DNA of 64,000 bases from Desertivirga arenae (GCF_017355785.1 NZ_JAFEWE010000002.1:298618-362617), one strand, 5' to 3'. Counted from the first letter of the stretch, positions 1-9,507 are shown. The notes: generated by a model not told the origin, from the sequence alone. Numbers and translations are program-made.

Positions 1-122
1 GAAGACTGTTTAGCTTAAAGATGAAAATTAAGCGTTTAGTAATACCTGGAGATGGTATTCACTGAAACAAGAAATATGTAAAGAAAATGCATCTCCACCA
101 CTAAATCAACAGAACAAAAACG
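1..122 (+). other. leader upstream of leuA with a LeuB-like mini-ORF
   Basis: No complete gene is visible. A 14-codon reading frame (21-65) starts with ATG and ends in TGA. Its product contains VIPGDGI, which resembles the N-terminal nucleotide-binding motif of isopropylmalate/isocitrate dehydrogenases. It is not leucine-rich, so it does not look like a classical leucine attenuator peptide. It may be the scar of a dehydrogenase gene or a coincidence. Confidence 0.3.
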
Positions 123-1634
123 ATGTTACACGATCCAAACCGTATTTATATTTTTGATACTACGCTGAGAGACGGCGAGCAGGTACCTGGTTCTCAATTA
201 ACAACTCCTGAAAAAATCATTATCGCTGAGGCGCTGGAGAAACTCGGAGTTGATGTTATTGAAGCCGGTTTCCCGATCTCTAGTCCCGGCGACTTTCAAA
301 GTGTGGTTGAATTATCCAAGGCTATTCGTGAGCCTATCATTTGTGCCTTAACCCGCGCAAATAAAGGGGATATTGATTGTGCAGCAGAAGCTCTCAAATT
401 TGCTAAACGTCCGCGTATCCATACAGGTATCGGTTCTTCCGACATGCATATCCAGTACAAGTTCAATAGTACACGTGAAAAGATCCTTGAGCGTGGCGTT
501 GAAGCGGTAAAGTATGCAAAGCAATTTGTAGAAGATGTTGAATTCTATGCAGAAGATGCTGGCCGTGCAGATAATGTTTTCTTAGCACAAATGATCGAAG
601 CAGTGATCGCCGCCGGAGCAACCGTAGTGAATATTCCTGATACTAACGGATATTGTCTTCCTGAGCAATATGGTGAGAAGATCAAATTCCTGAAAGAGAA
701 CGTTAAGAACATCGATCAGGCAATCATCTCTGTCCATTGCCATAACGACCTGGGTCTGGCTACAGCTAACAGTATTGCCGGTCTCCATAATGGTGCACGT
801 CAGGTTGAATGTACCATCAACGGTATTGGCGAACGTGCAGGTAATACTTCTCTTGAAGAGGTTGTAATGATTCTGAATACCCATAAAGCTTTGGGCTACC
901 ATGATTTGATAAACATCAATACAAAACATTTATATGGATTGAGTGGGATGGTTAGTCGGATGATGCGCATGCCAGTGCAACCAAACAAAGCAATTGTAGG
1001 TAAAAATGCTTTCGCACATAGTTCTGGAATACACCAGGACGGTTTCTTGAAACATCGCGAAAACTATGAGATCATCAACCCTGAAGACGTTGGTATTGAC
1101 TCAGCTGATATCGTTTTGACGGCTCGTAGCGGTCGTGCAGCCTTGAAGCATCACTTAGAGCGTTTAGGATACACCATAGAAAAGATCGACCTTGATCATA
1201 CTTATCAGAAATTTCTTGAACTGGCTGATGAGAAGAAAGAGGTTAAGGATGATGACCTGTTGAAACTGATGGGTGCTGATGAAACCAATTATAAAAACGG
1301 GATTAGCATTAATTCAATAAAGGTAACTACAGGCGATCAGGAGCAGCCGGAGGCAGAGATCAACCTTCATTTTAACGGAGAAGATCATACTGCTACAGCT
1401 ACAGGAAATGGTCCCGTAAGTGCAACTATCAATGCCATCCTTACTGTTCTCAAGAAAGATATCGAGATCAAAGAATTTAACATCCACTCGATCCACGGAG
1501 GTAGTGATGATGTAAGCAAGGTAGACATGAGGGTTATGTTCGAAGATAAATCGTACATGGGCTATGGTTTTAGCACCGATATAGTGAGGGCATCAGCTAA
1601 CGCATATCTCGATGCTTTAAACAAGTTCGTGTAA
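123..1634 (+). CDS. leuA: 2-isopropylmalate synthase
   Basis: Cytoplasmic enzyme that condenses 2-oxoisovalerate with acetyl-CoA, the committed step of leucine synthesis. The 503-residue protein opens with the HMGL-like TIM-barrel signature DTTLRDGEQ (residues 12-20). It carries the metal-binding HCHNDLG motif (His205, His207) and the GIGERAGN loop near 237-244. The last ~130 residues form the LeuA dimerisation/regulatory domain, so leucine feedback is likely (family knowledge). The length is normal for the family. The start is the ATG after an A-rich stretch, with no strong ribosome-binding site, as usual in Bacteroidota. It precedes leuC by 144 bases and is probably co-transcribed with it. 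A second, divergent homologue lies at 4288-5802. Confidence 0.95.
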   Translation: MLHDPNRIYIFDTTLRDGEQVPGSQLTTPEKIIIAEALEKLGVDVIEAGFPISSPGDFQSVVELSKAIREPIICALTRANKGDIDCAAEALKFAKRPRIHTGIGSSDMHIQYKFNSTREKILERGVEAVKYAKQFVEDVEFYAEDAGRADNVFLAQMIEAVIAAGATVVNIPDTNGYCLPEQYGEKIKFLKENVKNIDQAIISVHCHNDLGLATANSIAGLHNGARQVECTINGIGERAGNTSLEEVVMILNTHKALGYHDLININTKHLYGLSGMVSRMMRMPVQPNKAIVGKNAFAHSSGIHQDGFLKHRENYEIINPEDVGIDSADIVLTARSGRAALKHHLERLGYTIEKIDLDHTYQKFLELADEKKEVKDDDLLKLMGADETNYKNGISINSIKVTTGDQEQPEAEINLHFNGEDHTATATGNGPVSATINAILTVLKKDIEIKEFNIHSIHGGSDDVSKVDMRVMFEDKSYMGYGFSTDIVRASANAYLDALNKFV

Positions 1635-1778
1635 CAACTGTCTCCCTGCAAGGGGGATTTTAAACAGGCTACAACAAGCATTGAATTGATTTTGAAGTAA
1701 TTGCTTCAAAATGACTTAATAAAAGTACCCTTTAAACAATAAGGGTCGTTAAAGGAAATAGTAAAACTAAAAGTAGAA

Positions 1779-3197
1779 ATGAGCAAGACATTATTTGACA
1801 AGGTGTGGGACTCGCATGTGGTACGTAAGATCGAAGGTGGTCCAGATGTGTTTTTTATTGATCGCCATTTGATTCACGAGGTTACCAGTCCGGTAGCATT
1901 CTTAGGATTGAAAAGCAGAGGATTAAGCGTTTTATATCCTGAGCGTACATTTGCAACAGCAGACCATAACACCCCAACAATTAATCAGCATTTACCTGTG
2001 GCAGATCCTCTTTCAGCTAACCAGTTGAAACAATTGGAGGAGAACGCAAATGAGTTTGGTATCCGTCACTGGGGATTAGGTCACCAGAAAAATGGTATCG
2101 TTCACGTTGTTGGTCCTGAAAACGGTATTACACTTCCTGGTGCTACTATCGTTTGTGGCGACTCTCATACCTCTACTCACGGTGCTTTTGGTGCTATCGC
2201 TTTTGGTATTGGTACTTCTGAAGTTGAAATGGTTCTTACTTCTCAATGCATCATGCAACCTAAGCCTAAGAAAATGAGGATCAACATCGAAGGTTCTTTA
2301 GGTAAAGGTGTTACTCCGAAAGACGTTGCTTTGTTTATCATCTCAAAATTAACTACTTCCGGAGCTACTGGTTACTTTGTAGAGTACGCAGGCGAAGTAT
2401 TCGAGAAAATGAGCATGGAAGGTCGTATGACTGTATGTAATCTAAGTATTGAAATGGGTGCACGCGGTGGTATGATCGCTCCGGATGAAACTACTTTCAA
2501 TTACATCGCTGGTCGCGAGTTTACACCTAAAGGTGAGGCTTGGGATAAAGCTATGGAATATTGGAAAACATTGAAAACCGACGCTGATGCTGTGTTTGAT
2601 ATTGAATATACATTTGATGGAAGCAGCATTGAGCCAATGATCACTTACGGTACTAATCCTGGTATGGGAATGGGTATCTCTAAGGCTATTCCTACCGCAG
2701 AAGAAGTTGAAGGAGGAAAAGCAACATACGAGAAATCTCTAGGTTATATGGGCTTCCATGAAGGAGAGGCAATGATCGGAAAACCGGTTGATTACGTCTT
2801 CGTAGGAAGCTGTACTAATGGTCGTATAGAAGACTTCAGAGCCTTTGCTTCAGTTGTAAAAGGTCGTAAGAAAGCTGATAATGTTACGGCATGGTTGGTC
2901 CCGGGATCTCACATTGTTGAAGCTCAAATTAAAGAAGAAGGAATTCTTGATATCTTAACAGAATCCGGTTTTGAACTTCGTCAGCCAGGATGTTCTGCAT
3001 GTTTAGCAATGAATGATGACAAAGTGCCTGCTGGTAAATATGCGGTAAGTACTTCAAACAGAAACTTTGAAGGTCGTCAGGGTCCAGGTGCAAGAACAAT
3101 GCTTGCAAGTCCGTTAGTTGCGGCTGCAGCAGCTGTTACAGGTGTAGTAACAGATCCAAGAACTTTAATTGAAGAACAAACTTTAGAATTAGCTTAA
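1779..3197 (+). CDS. leuC: 3-isopropylmalate dehydratase large subunit
   Basis: Large, [4Fe-4S]-bearing subunit of isopropylmalate isomerase, which converts 2- to 3-isopropylmalate with LeuD. The 472 residues are normal for the family. The aconitase-type cluster ligands are visible: Cys345 in VGSCTNGR, and Cys405 and Cys408 in GCSACLAMN. The N-terminal part carries [13 protein letters not shown] (126-138), a family signature. It lies between leuA and leuD on the same strand. If the gene at 4288 makes citramalate, the same enzyme would isomerise that as well (inference). Confidence 0.95.
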   Translation: MSKTLFDKVWDSHVVRKIEGGPDVFFIDRHLIHEVTSPVAFLGLKSRGLSVLYPERTFATADHNTPTINQHLPVADPLSANQLKQLEENANEFGIRHWGLGHQKNGIVHVVGPENGITLPGATIVCGDSHTSTHGAFGAIAFGIGTSEVEMVLTSQCIMQPKPKKMRINIEGSLGKGVTPKDVALFIISKLTTSGATGYFVEYAGEVFEKMSMEGRMTVCNLSIEMGARGGMIAPDETTFNYIAGREFTPKGEAWDKAMEYWKTLKTDADAVFDIEYTFDGSSIEPMITYGTNPGMGMGISKAIPTAEEVEGGKATYEKSLGYMGFHEGEAMIGKPVDYVFVGSCTNGRIEDFRAFASVVKGRKKADNVTAWLVPGSHIVEAQIKEEGILDILTESGFELRQPGCSACLAMNDDKVPAGKYAVSTSNRNFEGRQGPGARTMLASPLVAAAAAVTGVVTDPRTLIEEQTLELA

Positions 3198-3200
3198 GAT

Positions 3201-3365
3201 AGGTAAAAGGAGAAAGGTTAAAGGTAAAAGCTGCAAGCAAATGCTTTATCCTACCTTTTGCTCTAAAGACTAATATATAATAAAAGCTGAAAGGCAAGAA
3301 GTTTAAAGTTAACGTTTGAGAACCTTTTAATAAGGCGCCAAACAAGAACCTTTAACCTTTTACCT
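3201..3365. repeat. purine/pyrimidine inverted repeats between leuC and leuD
   Basis: The leuC-leuD gap holds AGGTAAAAGG at 3201-3210 with its exact complement at 3356-3365. It also holds a 13-base arm at 3213-3225 (AAAGGTTAAAGGT) complementary to 3348-3360. The arms could bring the two ends of the 190-base gap together in the leuCD transcript. No gene is visible in the gap. Such AAGGT-rich stretches may also simply be low-complexity spacer. Confidence 0.5.
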
Positions 3366-3387
3366 TTCACTTCTCAACCTCAAAAAA

Positions 3388-3984
3388 ATGGCTTACGATA
3401 AATTTACTATACTACAAAGTACTGCAGTTCCTCTTCCTATTGAGAACGTGGATACTGACCAAATCATTCCTGCACGTTTCTTAAAAGCTACTAAGCGTGA
3501 AGGTTTTGGTGATAACCTTTTCCGTGACTGGAGATATAATCCTGATAATACTCCTAAAGCTGATTTCGTATTAAATAACTCTACTTACACCGGAAAGATC
3601 CTTGTAGGTGGAAAGAACTTTGGTTCTGGTTCATCTCGCGAGCACGCTGCTTGGGCTGTTTACGATTACGGATTCCGCGCAGTAGTATCCAGTTTCTTTG
3701 CTGATATATTCAAAGGTAACTGCCTGAACATTGGAGTATTACCGGTTCAGGTGAGCCCTGAATTCTTAGAAAAGATCTTCGCTGCTGTATTTGCTGATCC
3801 TAATACTCAATTAGAGATCAATTTGCCAGAACAGACTATTACGCTACTTGCAACCGGCGAGAAAGAAAGCTTCGATATTAACTCTTACAAAAAAGATAAC
3901 ATGCAGAACGGTTTTGACGATATCGACTATCTTCAAAACATTAAAGGAGAGATCCAGGAGTTCGCAGCAGAGCGTCCTTTCTAA
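3388..3984 (+). CDS. leuD: 3-isopropylmalate dehydratase small subunit
   Basis: Small (swivel) subunit of isopropylmalate isomerase, partner of LeuC. The 198-residue product has the family landmarks: NVDTDQIIPARFLK near the N-terminus and the substrate-loop motif GSGSSREHAAWA around residues 79-90. Length is normal. It follows leuC by 190 bases on the same strand. Transcription probably ends shortly downstream at the hairpin at 4073-4106, so leuACD would form the first transcript of the cluster (inference from the hairpin and the promoter motif behind it). Confidence 0.95.
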   Translation: MAYDKFTILQSTAVPLPIENVDTDQIIPARFLKATKREGFGDNLFRDWRYNPDNTPKADFVLNNSTYTGKILVGGKNFGSGSSREHAAWAVYDYGFRAVVSSFFADIFKGNCLNIGVLPVQVSPEFLEKIFAAVFADPNTQLEINLPEQTITLLATGEKESFDINSYKKDNMQNGFDDIDYLQNIKGEIQEFAAERPF

Positions 3985-4072
3985 TATTATTGGAATTACA
4001 CTTATTAGTAGGGATTACACCCATTGATGGGAATTACACTGATGAGTGAAGATTGCAGTGATGATATATATT

Positions 4073-4106
4073 ACACCGATTGATTTGATTCGATCGGTGT
4101 TTCATT
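4073..4106 (+). terminator. candidate intrinsic terminator after leuD
   Basis: ACACCGAT (4073-4080) pairs perfectly with ATCGGTGT (4093-4100) around a 12-base loop, followed by a T-rich TTCATTTT. It sits 88 bases past the leuD stop and just ahead of a -7 promoter match, so it looks like the boundary between two transcripts. Confidence 0.5.
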
Positions 4107-4110
4107 TTAA

Positions 4111-4118
4111 TATCTTTG
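4111..4118 (+). promoter_or_regulatory. Bacteroidota -7 promoter element for the second leuA-like gene
   Basis: TATCTTTG fits the Bacteroidota -7 consensus TAnnTTTG. A TTTG at 4084-4087 could be the -33 box, although the 23-base spacer is a little long. Transcription from here would give a 5' leader of about 160 bases that includes the 20-base tandem repeats. Confidence 0.45.
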
Positions 4119-4190
4119 CATTAATTAGCAGGCGTATAAATCATCTCATATTAGTGTATTCGAATGATATCAGTCTATTCATATCATTAT

Positions 4191-4281
4191 CAGTGTAATC
4201 ATCCTATTATCGGTGTAATCATCCTATTATCAGTGTAATCATCCTATTATCTGTGTAATCAATCCTAATCGGTGAAATCAT
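4191..4281. repeat. 20-base tandem repeat in the leader of the second leuA-like gene
   Basis: CAGTGTAATCATCCTATTAT is repeated at 4191-4210, 4211-4230 and 4231-4250 with single-base changes (CAG/CGG at the front). A fourth, degenerate copy runs to about 4270 and a partial fifth to 4281. The array ends six bases before the start codon at 4288. Looser versions of the same words (ATTACACT, ATTACACC) occur from 3995 onward. Confidence 0.85.
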
Positions 4282-4287
4282 TCTAAA

Positions 4288-5802
4288 ATGAGAAAGAAAA
4301 TTGAAATAATGGACACTACTCTCCGTGATGGAGAACAAACCTCTGGTGTGTCTTTTTCTATTTCTGAGAAACTTACCATCACACAATTGCTACTGGAAGA
4401 ATTGAAGGTAGATCGGGTTGAAGTGGCATCTGCACGTGTTTCGCAGGGAGAATTCCAGGCGGTAGAAACCATTACAAAATGGGCAGCAGAAAACGGACAT
4501 ATTGATCGCATTGAGATCCTTTCCTTTGTTGATAACGGAGTTTCAATAGATTGGATGGTGAAGACAGGGGTTAAAGTGCAGAATCTTTTAACAAAGGGTT
4601 CTCTTAATCATCTTACTCATCAGCTTAAGAAAACTCCTGAGCAGCACTTTGCTGATATTGAAAAAGTAATTGCTACTGCTGAAAGTCAGGGTATCTCAAC
4701 TAATGTTTACCTTGAGGATTGGAGTAATGGAATGCGCAATTCACCTGAGTATGTTTGGCAATACCTTGACTTCTTAGCCACACAGCCCATAAAAAGGATA
4801 ATGCTTCCTGATACATTGGGGGTACTCACTCCTTCTGAAGCATTTGGTTTCATCTTTGCGTTGAAGGAAAAATATCCTTCGATACATTTTGACTTTCATG
4901 CTCATAACGATTACGATCTCGCAACAGGAAATGTCCTTGAGGCTGTAAAAGCGGGTATTGATGGACTTCACCTTACCGTCAACGGCATGGGTGAAAGGGC
5001 AGGAAACGCACCCATGGCCAGTGTTATCGCTGTGATTAATGATTTCCTTGCCGAAACGGAAATTGCCGTTAAGGAAGAAGCGATCTATAAAGTAAGTAAG
5101 CTGGTTGAGAATTTTTCAGGGGTACGTATCCCGGCAAATAAACCTATTGTGGGGGAATATGTATTTACTCAGACAGCCGGAATTCATGCTGATGGCGACA
5201 ACAAAAAGAACTTGTACTTCAATGACCTTCTGCCTGAACGTTTCGGAAGAAGGCGTAAATATGCTTTAGGGAAGACTTCAGGAAAGGCAAATATTGAAAA
5301 GAATCTTCAGGAGCTCGGCTTGAAGCTTTCTGACGAGGATATAAAAAAGGTAACACAACGTGTTATTGAATTAGGCGATAAAAAGGAGATAGTTACTAAA
5401 GAGGATCTACCCTATATCATCTCAGATGTCCTCGATAGCAGCATGTACGAGGAGAAAGTTAAAATTGAATCTTACGTACTCACTCATGCCAAAGGATTAC
5501 GGCCTTCGGCTACTCTATCTATCTGCATAGATAGTAAGGTATACGAAGAGAACGCTCAGGGAGATGGTCAGTTCGATGCTTTTATGAAAGCACTGAACAA
5601 GGTGTATCATAAGAAAGGATTAAAGCTTCCTAAACTGACCGATTATTCCGTTCGTATTGCACCAGGTAGTAGCACTGATGCCCTTTGTGAAACAGTGATC
5701 ACCTGGGAACATGAAGGCAGAACATTTAAAACACGGGGACTAGATTCTGATCAGACGGTATGTGCTATTAAGGCTACAGAGAAGATGCTGAACATTATTT
5801 AA
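4288..5802 (+). CDS. alpha-isopropylmalate/(R)-citramalate synthase family protein
   Basis: Second member of the LeuA family in the cluster, 504 residues. It shows [13 protein letters not shown] at residues 8-20, the metal site FHAHNDYDLATGN, the NGMGERAGN loop, and a C-terminal LeuA-dimer domain (about 370-504). It is clearly divergent from the leuA at 123. Family knowledge: Bacteroidota often carry this paralogue between leuD and leuB, annotated either as isopropylmalate synthase or as citramalate synthase. The latter condenses pyruvate with acetyl-CoA and opens a threonine-independent route to isoleucine. The sequence alone does not settle the substrate. It appears to have its own promoter (4111) and terminator (5888). 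Confidence 0.85.
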   Translation: MRKKIEIMDTTLRDGEQTSGVSFSISEKLTITQLLLEELKVDRVEVASARVSQGEFQAVETITKWAAENGHIDRIEILSFVDNGVSIDWMVKTGVKVQNLLTKGSLNHLTHQLKKTPEQHFADIEKVIATAESQGISTNVYLEDWSNGMRNSPEYVWQYLDFLATQPIKRIMLPDTLGVLTPSEAFGFIFALKEKYPSIHFDFHAHNDYDLATGNVLEAVKAGIDGLHLTVNGMGERAGNAPMASVIAVINDFLAETEIAVKEEAIYKVSKLVENFSGVRIPANKPIVGEYVFTQTAGIHADGDNKKNLYFNDLLPERFGRRRKYALGKTSGKANIEKNLQELGLKLSDEDIKKVTQRVIELGDKKEIVTKEDLPYIISDVLDSSMYEEKVKIESYVLTHAKGLRPSATLSICIDSKVYEENAQGDGQFDAFMKALNKVYHKKGLKLPKLTDYSVRIAPGSSTDALCETVITWEHEGRTFKTRGLDSDQTVCAIKATEKMLNII

Positions 5803-5887
5803 CTTACATTTAGATTTATGATGTTCCAAACCTCATAAATTACTACTAAACATTCCCATCAAAATAGCGCCAATTCTTAGGAAATAT

Positions 5888-5921
5888 AAAACCTCTGAGC
5901 TTAAAACCTTAGAGGTTTTTT
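5888..5921 (+). terminator. intrinsic terminator
   Basis: AAAACCTCT (5888-5896) pairs with AGAGGTTTT (5911-5919) around a 14-base loop, and the right arm runs into a T-tract. It ends the transcript of the leuA-like gene 86 bases after its stop codon. Confidence 0.75.
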
Positions 5922-6005
5922 CTTTAATATTTCGTTTTCCTTAAACAGCCGGCAAGAACATGTATTCATTTCTCCTACTTATTCTGCATTTGTTCTCCCC
6001 ACTTT

Positions 6006-6036
6006 TTTGCTGCCTTAAGCATTTCTTATAACTTTG
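6006..6036 (+). promoter_or_regulatory. promoter for leuB
   Basis: TTTG (6006-6009), 19 bases, then TAACTTTG (6029-6036): a near-ideal match to the Bacteroidota sigma factor consensus TTTG-N19-TAnnTTTG. It would give leuB a leader of about 125 bases. The rest of the 364-base gap 5803-6166 holds the upstream terminator and no visible gene. Confidence 0.7.
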
Positions 6037-6166
6037 CGGCGGCTTTAGAATATGGAATGTGAAGAAGCAGACCATATTGCTATAAGATAACCAAATCAAG
6101 TAAATCAATTTTAAGTCAGACCATCCTCATTTAGGGGATTAAGGGGCTAAGCATAATATATAAAAA

Positions 6167-7228
6167 ATGAAACTAAACATTGCTCTATTAGCAGGAGATG
6201 GAATAGGTCCTGAAGTAATTGCTCAGGCAGTTAAAGTTGTTGACGCAGTGGCTGTAAAATTCGGTCATGAAGTTAGCTGGACAGAAGGTTTAACTGGCGC
6301 AGCTGCAATCGATGCAGTTGGGGAACCTTATCCTGATTCAACTCACGAAATTTGTTTAGCTGCCGATGCAGTACTTTTCGGAGCTATCGGTCACCCGAAA
6401 TACGACAATGATCCTAAAGCAACAGTTCGTCCTGAGCAAGGTTTATTAAAGATGCGTAAAAAATTAGGATTGTTTGCCAACGTACGTCCTACCTTTACAT
6501 TCCCATCTTTAATTGACAACTCTCCTTTAAAAAGAGAAAGAATCGAAGGAACTGACTTAATCATCTTACGTGAGCTTACAGGCGGTATCTATTTTGGAGA
6601 AAGAGGTCGTAAAGATGATGGAAACACAGCTTTCGATACTTGTACTTACACTCGCGAAGAGATTCAGCGTTTAGCTAAATTAGGCTTCGAGCTAGCACTT
6701 ACCCGTAGCAAAAAACTTTGCTGCGTAGACAAAGCAAATGTATTAGAGAGCTCTCGTCTGTGGAGAGAAACAGTACAGAACATGGAAAAAGATTATCCTG
6801 AAGTTCAGGTTTCTTATGAATTTGTTGATGCCGTTGCTATGCGTTTAGTTCAGTGGCCAAGTTCTTATGATGTTATTATTACTGAAAACTTGTTTGGTGA
6901 TATCTTAACTGACGAGGCTTCTGTAATTTCTGGCTCTATGGGATTAATGCCATCCGCATCTAAAGGTGTGCATACTTCATTATACGAGCCGATTCACGGT
7001 TCATATCCGCAGGCTGCCGGTAAAGACATTGCAAACCCTTTGGCTACAGTTCTTTCTGCTGCTATGATGTTCGAAGATGCTTTCGGTTTGAAGGCTGAAG
7101 CTGAGGTGATCAGAGAAGTAGTGAATAAATCTTTAGCTGAAGGTATCGTTACAGAAGATCTTTCCGGAAAAGAAGGTAAGGCTTACAAAACCAGCGAAGT
7201 TGGTGATTGGTTAGCAAAGAATATCTAA
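6167..7228 (+). CDS. leuB: 3-isopropylmalate dehydrogenase
   Basis: NAD-dependent oxidative decarboxylation of 3-isopropylmalate, the third step of leucine synthesis. The 353-residue protein begins with the typical LLAGDGIGPEV (residues 7-17). It has RELTGGIYFGERG in the substrate region and the metal-site signature ENLFGDILTDEAS. The length matches the family. It has its own promoter and terminator in this window, so it seems to be a single-gene transcript. The same enzyme can oxidise 3-methylmalate if the upstream paralogue makes citramalate (inference). Confidence 0.95.
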   Translation: MKLNIALLAGDGIGPEVIAQAVKVVDAVAVKFGHEVSWTEGLTGAAAIDAVGEPYPDSTHEICLAADAVLFGAIGHPKYDNDPKATVRPEQGLLKMRKKLGLFANVRPTFTFPSLIDNSPLKRERIEGTDLIILRELTGGIYFGERGRKDDGNTAFDTCTYTREEIQRLAKLGFELALTRSKKLCCVDKANVLESSRLWRETVQNMEKDYPEVQVSYEFVDAVAMRLVQWPSSYDVIITENLFGDILTDEASVISGSMGLMPSASKGVHTSLYEPIHGSYPQAAGKDIANPLATVLSAAMMFEDAFGLKAEAEVIREVVNKSLAEGIVTEDLSGKEGKAYKTSEVGDWLAKNI

Positions 7229-7252
7229 GAGCAAAGCACAACCTATAATAAT

Positions 7253-7286
7253 AAGCCGCTGCCCCTACATCAGGTAGCGGTTTTTT
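7253..7286 (+). terminator. intrinsic terminator after leuB
   Basis: An 11-pair stem (7253-7263 with 7273-7283, including G-T pairs) is formed around the GCCGCT/AGCGGT core and leads into a run of six T. It ends the leuB transcript 25 bases after the stop codon. Confidence 0.85.
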
Positions 7287-7373
7287 AGTTTATCTACCTT
7301 CTGTATCTGCGTTTGTCGTGTACGTTTTCTAGTTTATACTCTCTTTATATTCCATTTCCATTAGATTTGCTTT

Positions 7374-8621
7374 ATGAATAAGTCTTCCTCTAACATAAAT
7401 CCCATTTCCGCACTTCAAAGATTAAAGAAAGTCATAAAAAAAACGCCTCTTGAACACAATTTAAGACTCTCTGAAAAATATGAATGCGATGTTTATTTAA
7501 AGAGAGAGGACCTTCAGGTAGTGCGTTCTTATAAGCTACGGGGTGCCTACAATATGATTAGCCAACTGAAAAGGGAGCAGCTGGAGAAAGGTGTTGTTTG
7601 CGCCAGTGCAGGTAATCATGCGCAGGGTGTAGCATTTTCTTGTCGGAAACTTGGGATCAAAGGAGTGATTTTTATGCCCGAAATTACACCAGGCCAAAAG
7701 GTTAATCAAACCAGGATGCATGGCGACGGGATGATCGATATAATCCTCACGGGAGATACATTTGATGATTGTCTTAAGGAAGCCCTCAATTATACTGAAG
7801 CAAATGGTATGACCTTTATCCCACCTTTTGATAATCATGCCATCATAGAAGGCCAGGGAACGGTTGGTGTAGAAATCTATCAGGATCTACCGGAAGCTGA
7901 GGTTATTATTGTTCCTGTTGGAGGCGGAGGCTTGTCAGCAGGCGCCGGAACTTACCTCAAACAAGTTAATCCATCTATCCAAATCATAGGAGTAGAACCA
8001 GAAGGTGCACCTTCCATGGTTAAAGCATTTGAAAATAAAGCTCCCTATACCCTTCCCGAAATTAACCGATTTGTTGATGGAGCAGCAGTGAAACGAGCCG
8101 GAGATATAACCTTCCCTATCTGCGAGCAGGTAATTGATCAAATGAGACTTATACCTGAAGGAAAAGTTTGTACCACTATTTTAAAACTCTATAATGAGGA
8201 TGCCATTGTAGCTGAGCCAGCAGGGGCACTATCAGTCGCCGCGCTGGATTTGGTGGCCGAAGAGATCAAAGGCAAAAAAGTGGTCTGTGTTATCAGTGGA
8301 GGTAATAACGATATTGAGCGTATGCAGGAAATTAAAGAGCTTTCCCTACTATACGAAGGATTGAAGCACTATTTTGTTGTACGTTTCCCACAGAGGCCAG
8401 GGGCATTAAAGATCTTTGTAAATGAAGTTCTTGGTCCTGGTGATGACATAACCCGTTTCGAATTCATTAAAAAAACTAACAGAGAAAGCGGCCCTGCATT
8501 GGTAGGAATCGAATTAAAGCATGCTGATGATTATGCCCCCTTAGTTGAGCGAATGAAAGCATTGAACTTCGATTATAAAGAGATCAATAAGGATCAAACC
8601 TTGTTTGAATATTTAGTTTAG
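7374..8621 (+). CDS. ilvA: threonine dehydratase, biosynthetic
   Basis: PLP enzyme that deaminates threonine to 2-oxobutyrate, the first step of isoleucine synthesis. The 415-residue product has the PLP lysine in RSYKLRGAY (Lys54), the substrate loop SAGNHAQGVAF (78-88), and the phosphate-binding GGGG at 183-186. The C-terminal ~85 residues (from about 330, YFVVRFPQRPGALK) are a single ACT-like regulatory domain, which fits the medium-length form of the enzyme and suggests isoleucine feedback. It lies 145 bases after leuB behind a strong terminator, so it probably has its own promoter. Confidence 0.95.
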   Translation: MNKSSSNINPISALQRLKKVIKKTPLEHNLRLSEKYECDVYLKREDLQVVRSYKLRGAYNMISQLKREQLEKGVVCASAGNHAQGVAFSCRKLGIKGVIFMPEITPGQKVNQTRMHGDGMIDIILTGDTFDDCLKEALNYTEANGMTFIPPFDNHAIIEGQGTVGVEIYQDLPEAEVIIVPVGGGGLSAGAGTYLKQVNPSIQIIGVEPEGAPSMVKAFENKAPYTLPEINRFVDGAAVKRAGDITFPICEQVIDQMRLIPEGKVCTTILKLYNEDAIVAEPAGALSVAALDLVAEEIKGKKVVCVISGGNNDIERMQEIKELSLLYEGLKHYFVVRFPQRPGALKIFVNEVLGPGDDITRFEFIKKTNRESGPALVGIELKHADDYAPLVERMKALNFDYKEINKDQTLFEYLV

Positions 8622-8672
8622 TGGACCTTGCGCCACCGCCGACTCAAGAAAATTCGCCAAGCTATAATTGCT

Positions 8673-9059
8673 TTAAATAAATTGTTTCAACCATTGCCTG
8701 GCTTCTTCCGCGCTCGAAAAGCTTTTCATTGGAATAGGGGCTTTCTTAAATTTAAACAACAGATTCATTATAAATAAGGCTAAACCAGGCTTTGATACCA
8801 TTGCCATTGCCTTATAAATTTCAGGGAGTTTCTCTGTCGAAAATCTCTGGGTCTCTTTATCCGGAATAGGAGAATTTTTTAAATAAATTAATAAGGGAAC
8901 AGGCGTGTTATTCGTAATTTTCTTTACTAACTCTACATTTGAAGCAATAAGCGGGATCGTCCTCTTGATGCTTTTTGAATCGGAGATCAGAATATCATCC
9001 TCAAACCAATAGTCAGCTATTTCGCCTTTATAAATCGTTCTGTCTCCTGGAGTTTCCAT
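8673..9059 (-). CDS. small STAS/SEC14-like (DUF7793-like) protein
   Basis: About 128 residues, soluble, with no signal peptide. The pattern is a short beta start (EIADYWFEDDILISDS), a central stretch with VPLLIYLKNSPIPD, and a C-terminal helix with FSSAEEARQWLKQF. That layout resembles small Bacteroidota proteins of the STAS/SEC14 (SpoIIAA-like) type, sometimes labelled DUF7793; the match is from memory. The frame stays open 11 codons further, to a TTG at 9092 directly after a TAG. I prefer the ATG at 9059 because the recognisable fold begins just after it. The gene is convergent with ilvA. Function is unknown; possibly a regulatory partner protein. Confidence 0.6.
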   Translation of the reverse strand: METPGDRTIYKGEIADYWFEDDILISDSKSIKRTIPLIASNVELVKKITNNTPVPLLIYLKNSPIPDKETQRFSTEKLPEIYKAMAMVSKPGLALFIMNLLFKFKKAPIPMKSFSSAEEARQWLKQFI

Positions 9060-9116
9060 TATCTGCTTTACAGCAAATAACGCTTTAATCAACTAAAGGA
9101 ACAAATAGTTGATGAA

Positions 9117-9299
9117 CTAATCAACAGCTCCCTCTGCCGTGCTCAATAATTCATGTTTAATTGGAACTCGTTTAAAGCACCGCGAACACTTCTTTTTGGT
9201 TCCATCCTTTTTATACTTCCATTTGTGAAAGCCCGCAGAACAAAGGAGCAACTGAATTCTTTTGATCATATCTTTTAGTTTGAATACTCTTCTACGCAT
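9117..9299 (-). CDS. small Cys/His protein, zinc-ribbon-like
   Basis: A 60-residue basic protein. The spacing Cys20-x-Ala-Gly-Phe-His-x-Trp ... Cys38-x-x-Cys41 (CSAGFHKWKY and KKCSRCFKRV) looks like a small zinc-binding module. Similar tiny C-GHKW-CxRC proteins occur in many bacteria and phages (from memory). The start is the ATG at 9299; Met11 is an alternative. It lies upstream of the 8673-9059 gene on the same strand, 57 bases away, so the two may be co-transcribed. Coding status is plausible, not certain. Confidence 0.45.
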   Translation of the reverse strand: MRRRVFKLKDMIKRIQLLLCSAGFHKWKYKKDGTKKKCSRCFKRVPIKHELLSTAEGAVD

Positions 9300-9507
9300 T
9301 TGTCAGTGCAGGGTTTTGACAAATAGGGTAGCCTCCGTTATTCATACTGCAGCCGGACCAAGTAATTCAATCTAAAAGCAAACCTTCATAAAAATTAGTC
9401 GTAGAACAAGGATTTAAATATAACAATGGGCTTTTGACATCGATATAGTCATCAATGCATTGACATTAAAAAAGATTAGCATTAACTTTAATTAATAATT
9501 TCTTAAG

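Noticed and set aside
21-65. Leucine attenuator peptide for leuA
   Set aside because: The mini-frame has only one Leu codon and no following terminator/antiterminator pair was seen.
582-929. 115-codon minus-strand frame opposite leuA
   Set aside because: Mirror frame of a certain gene. The product is Cys/Val/His-rich without any domain.
4191-4281. CRISPR array
   Set aside because: The 20-base units are directly adjacent with no spacers, and no cas genes are present.
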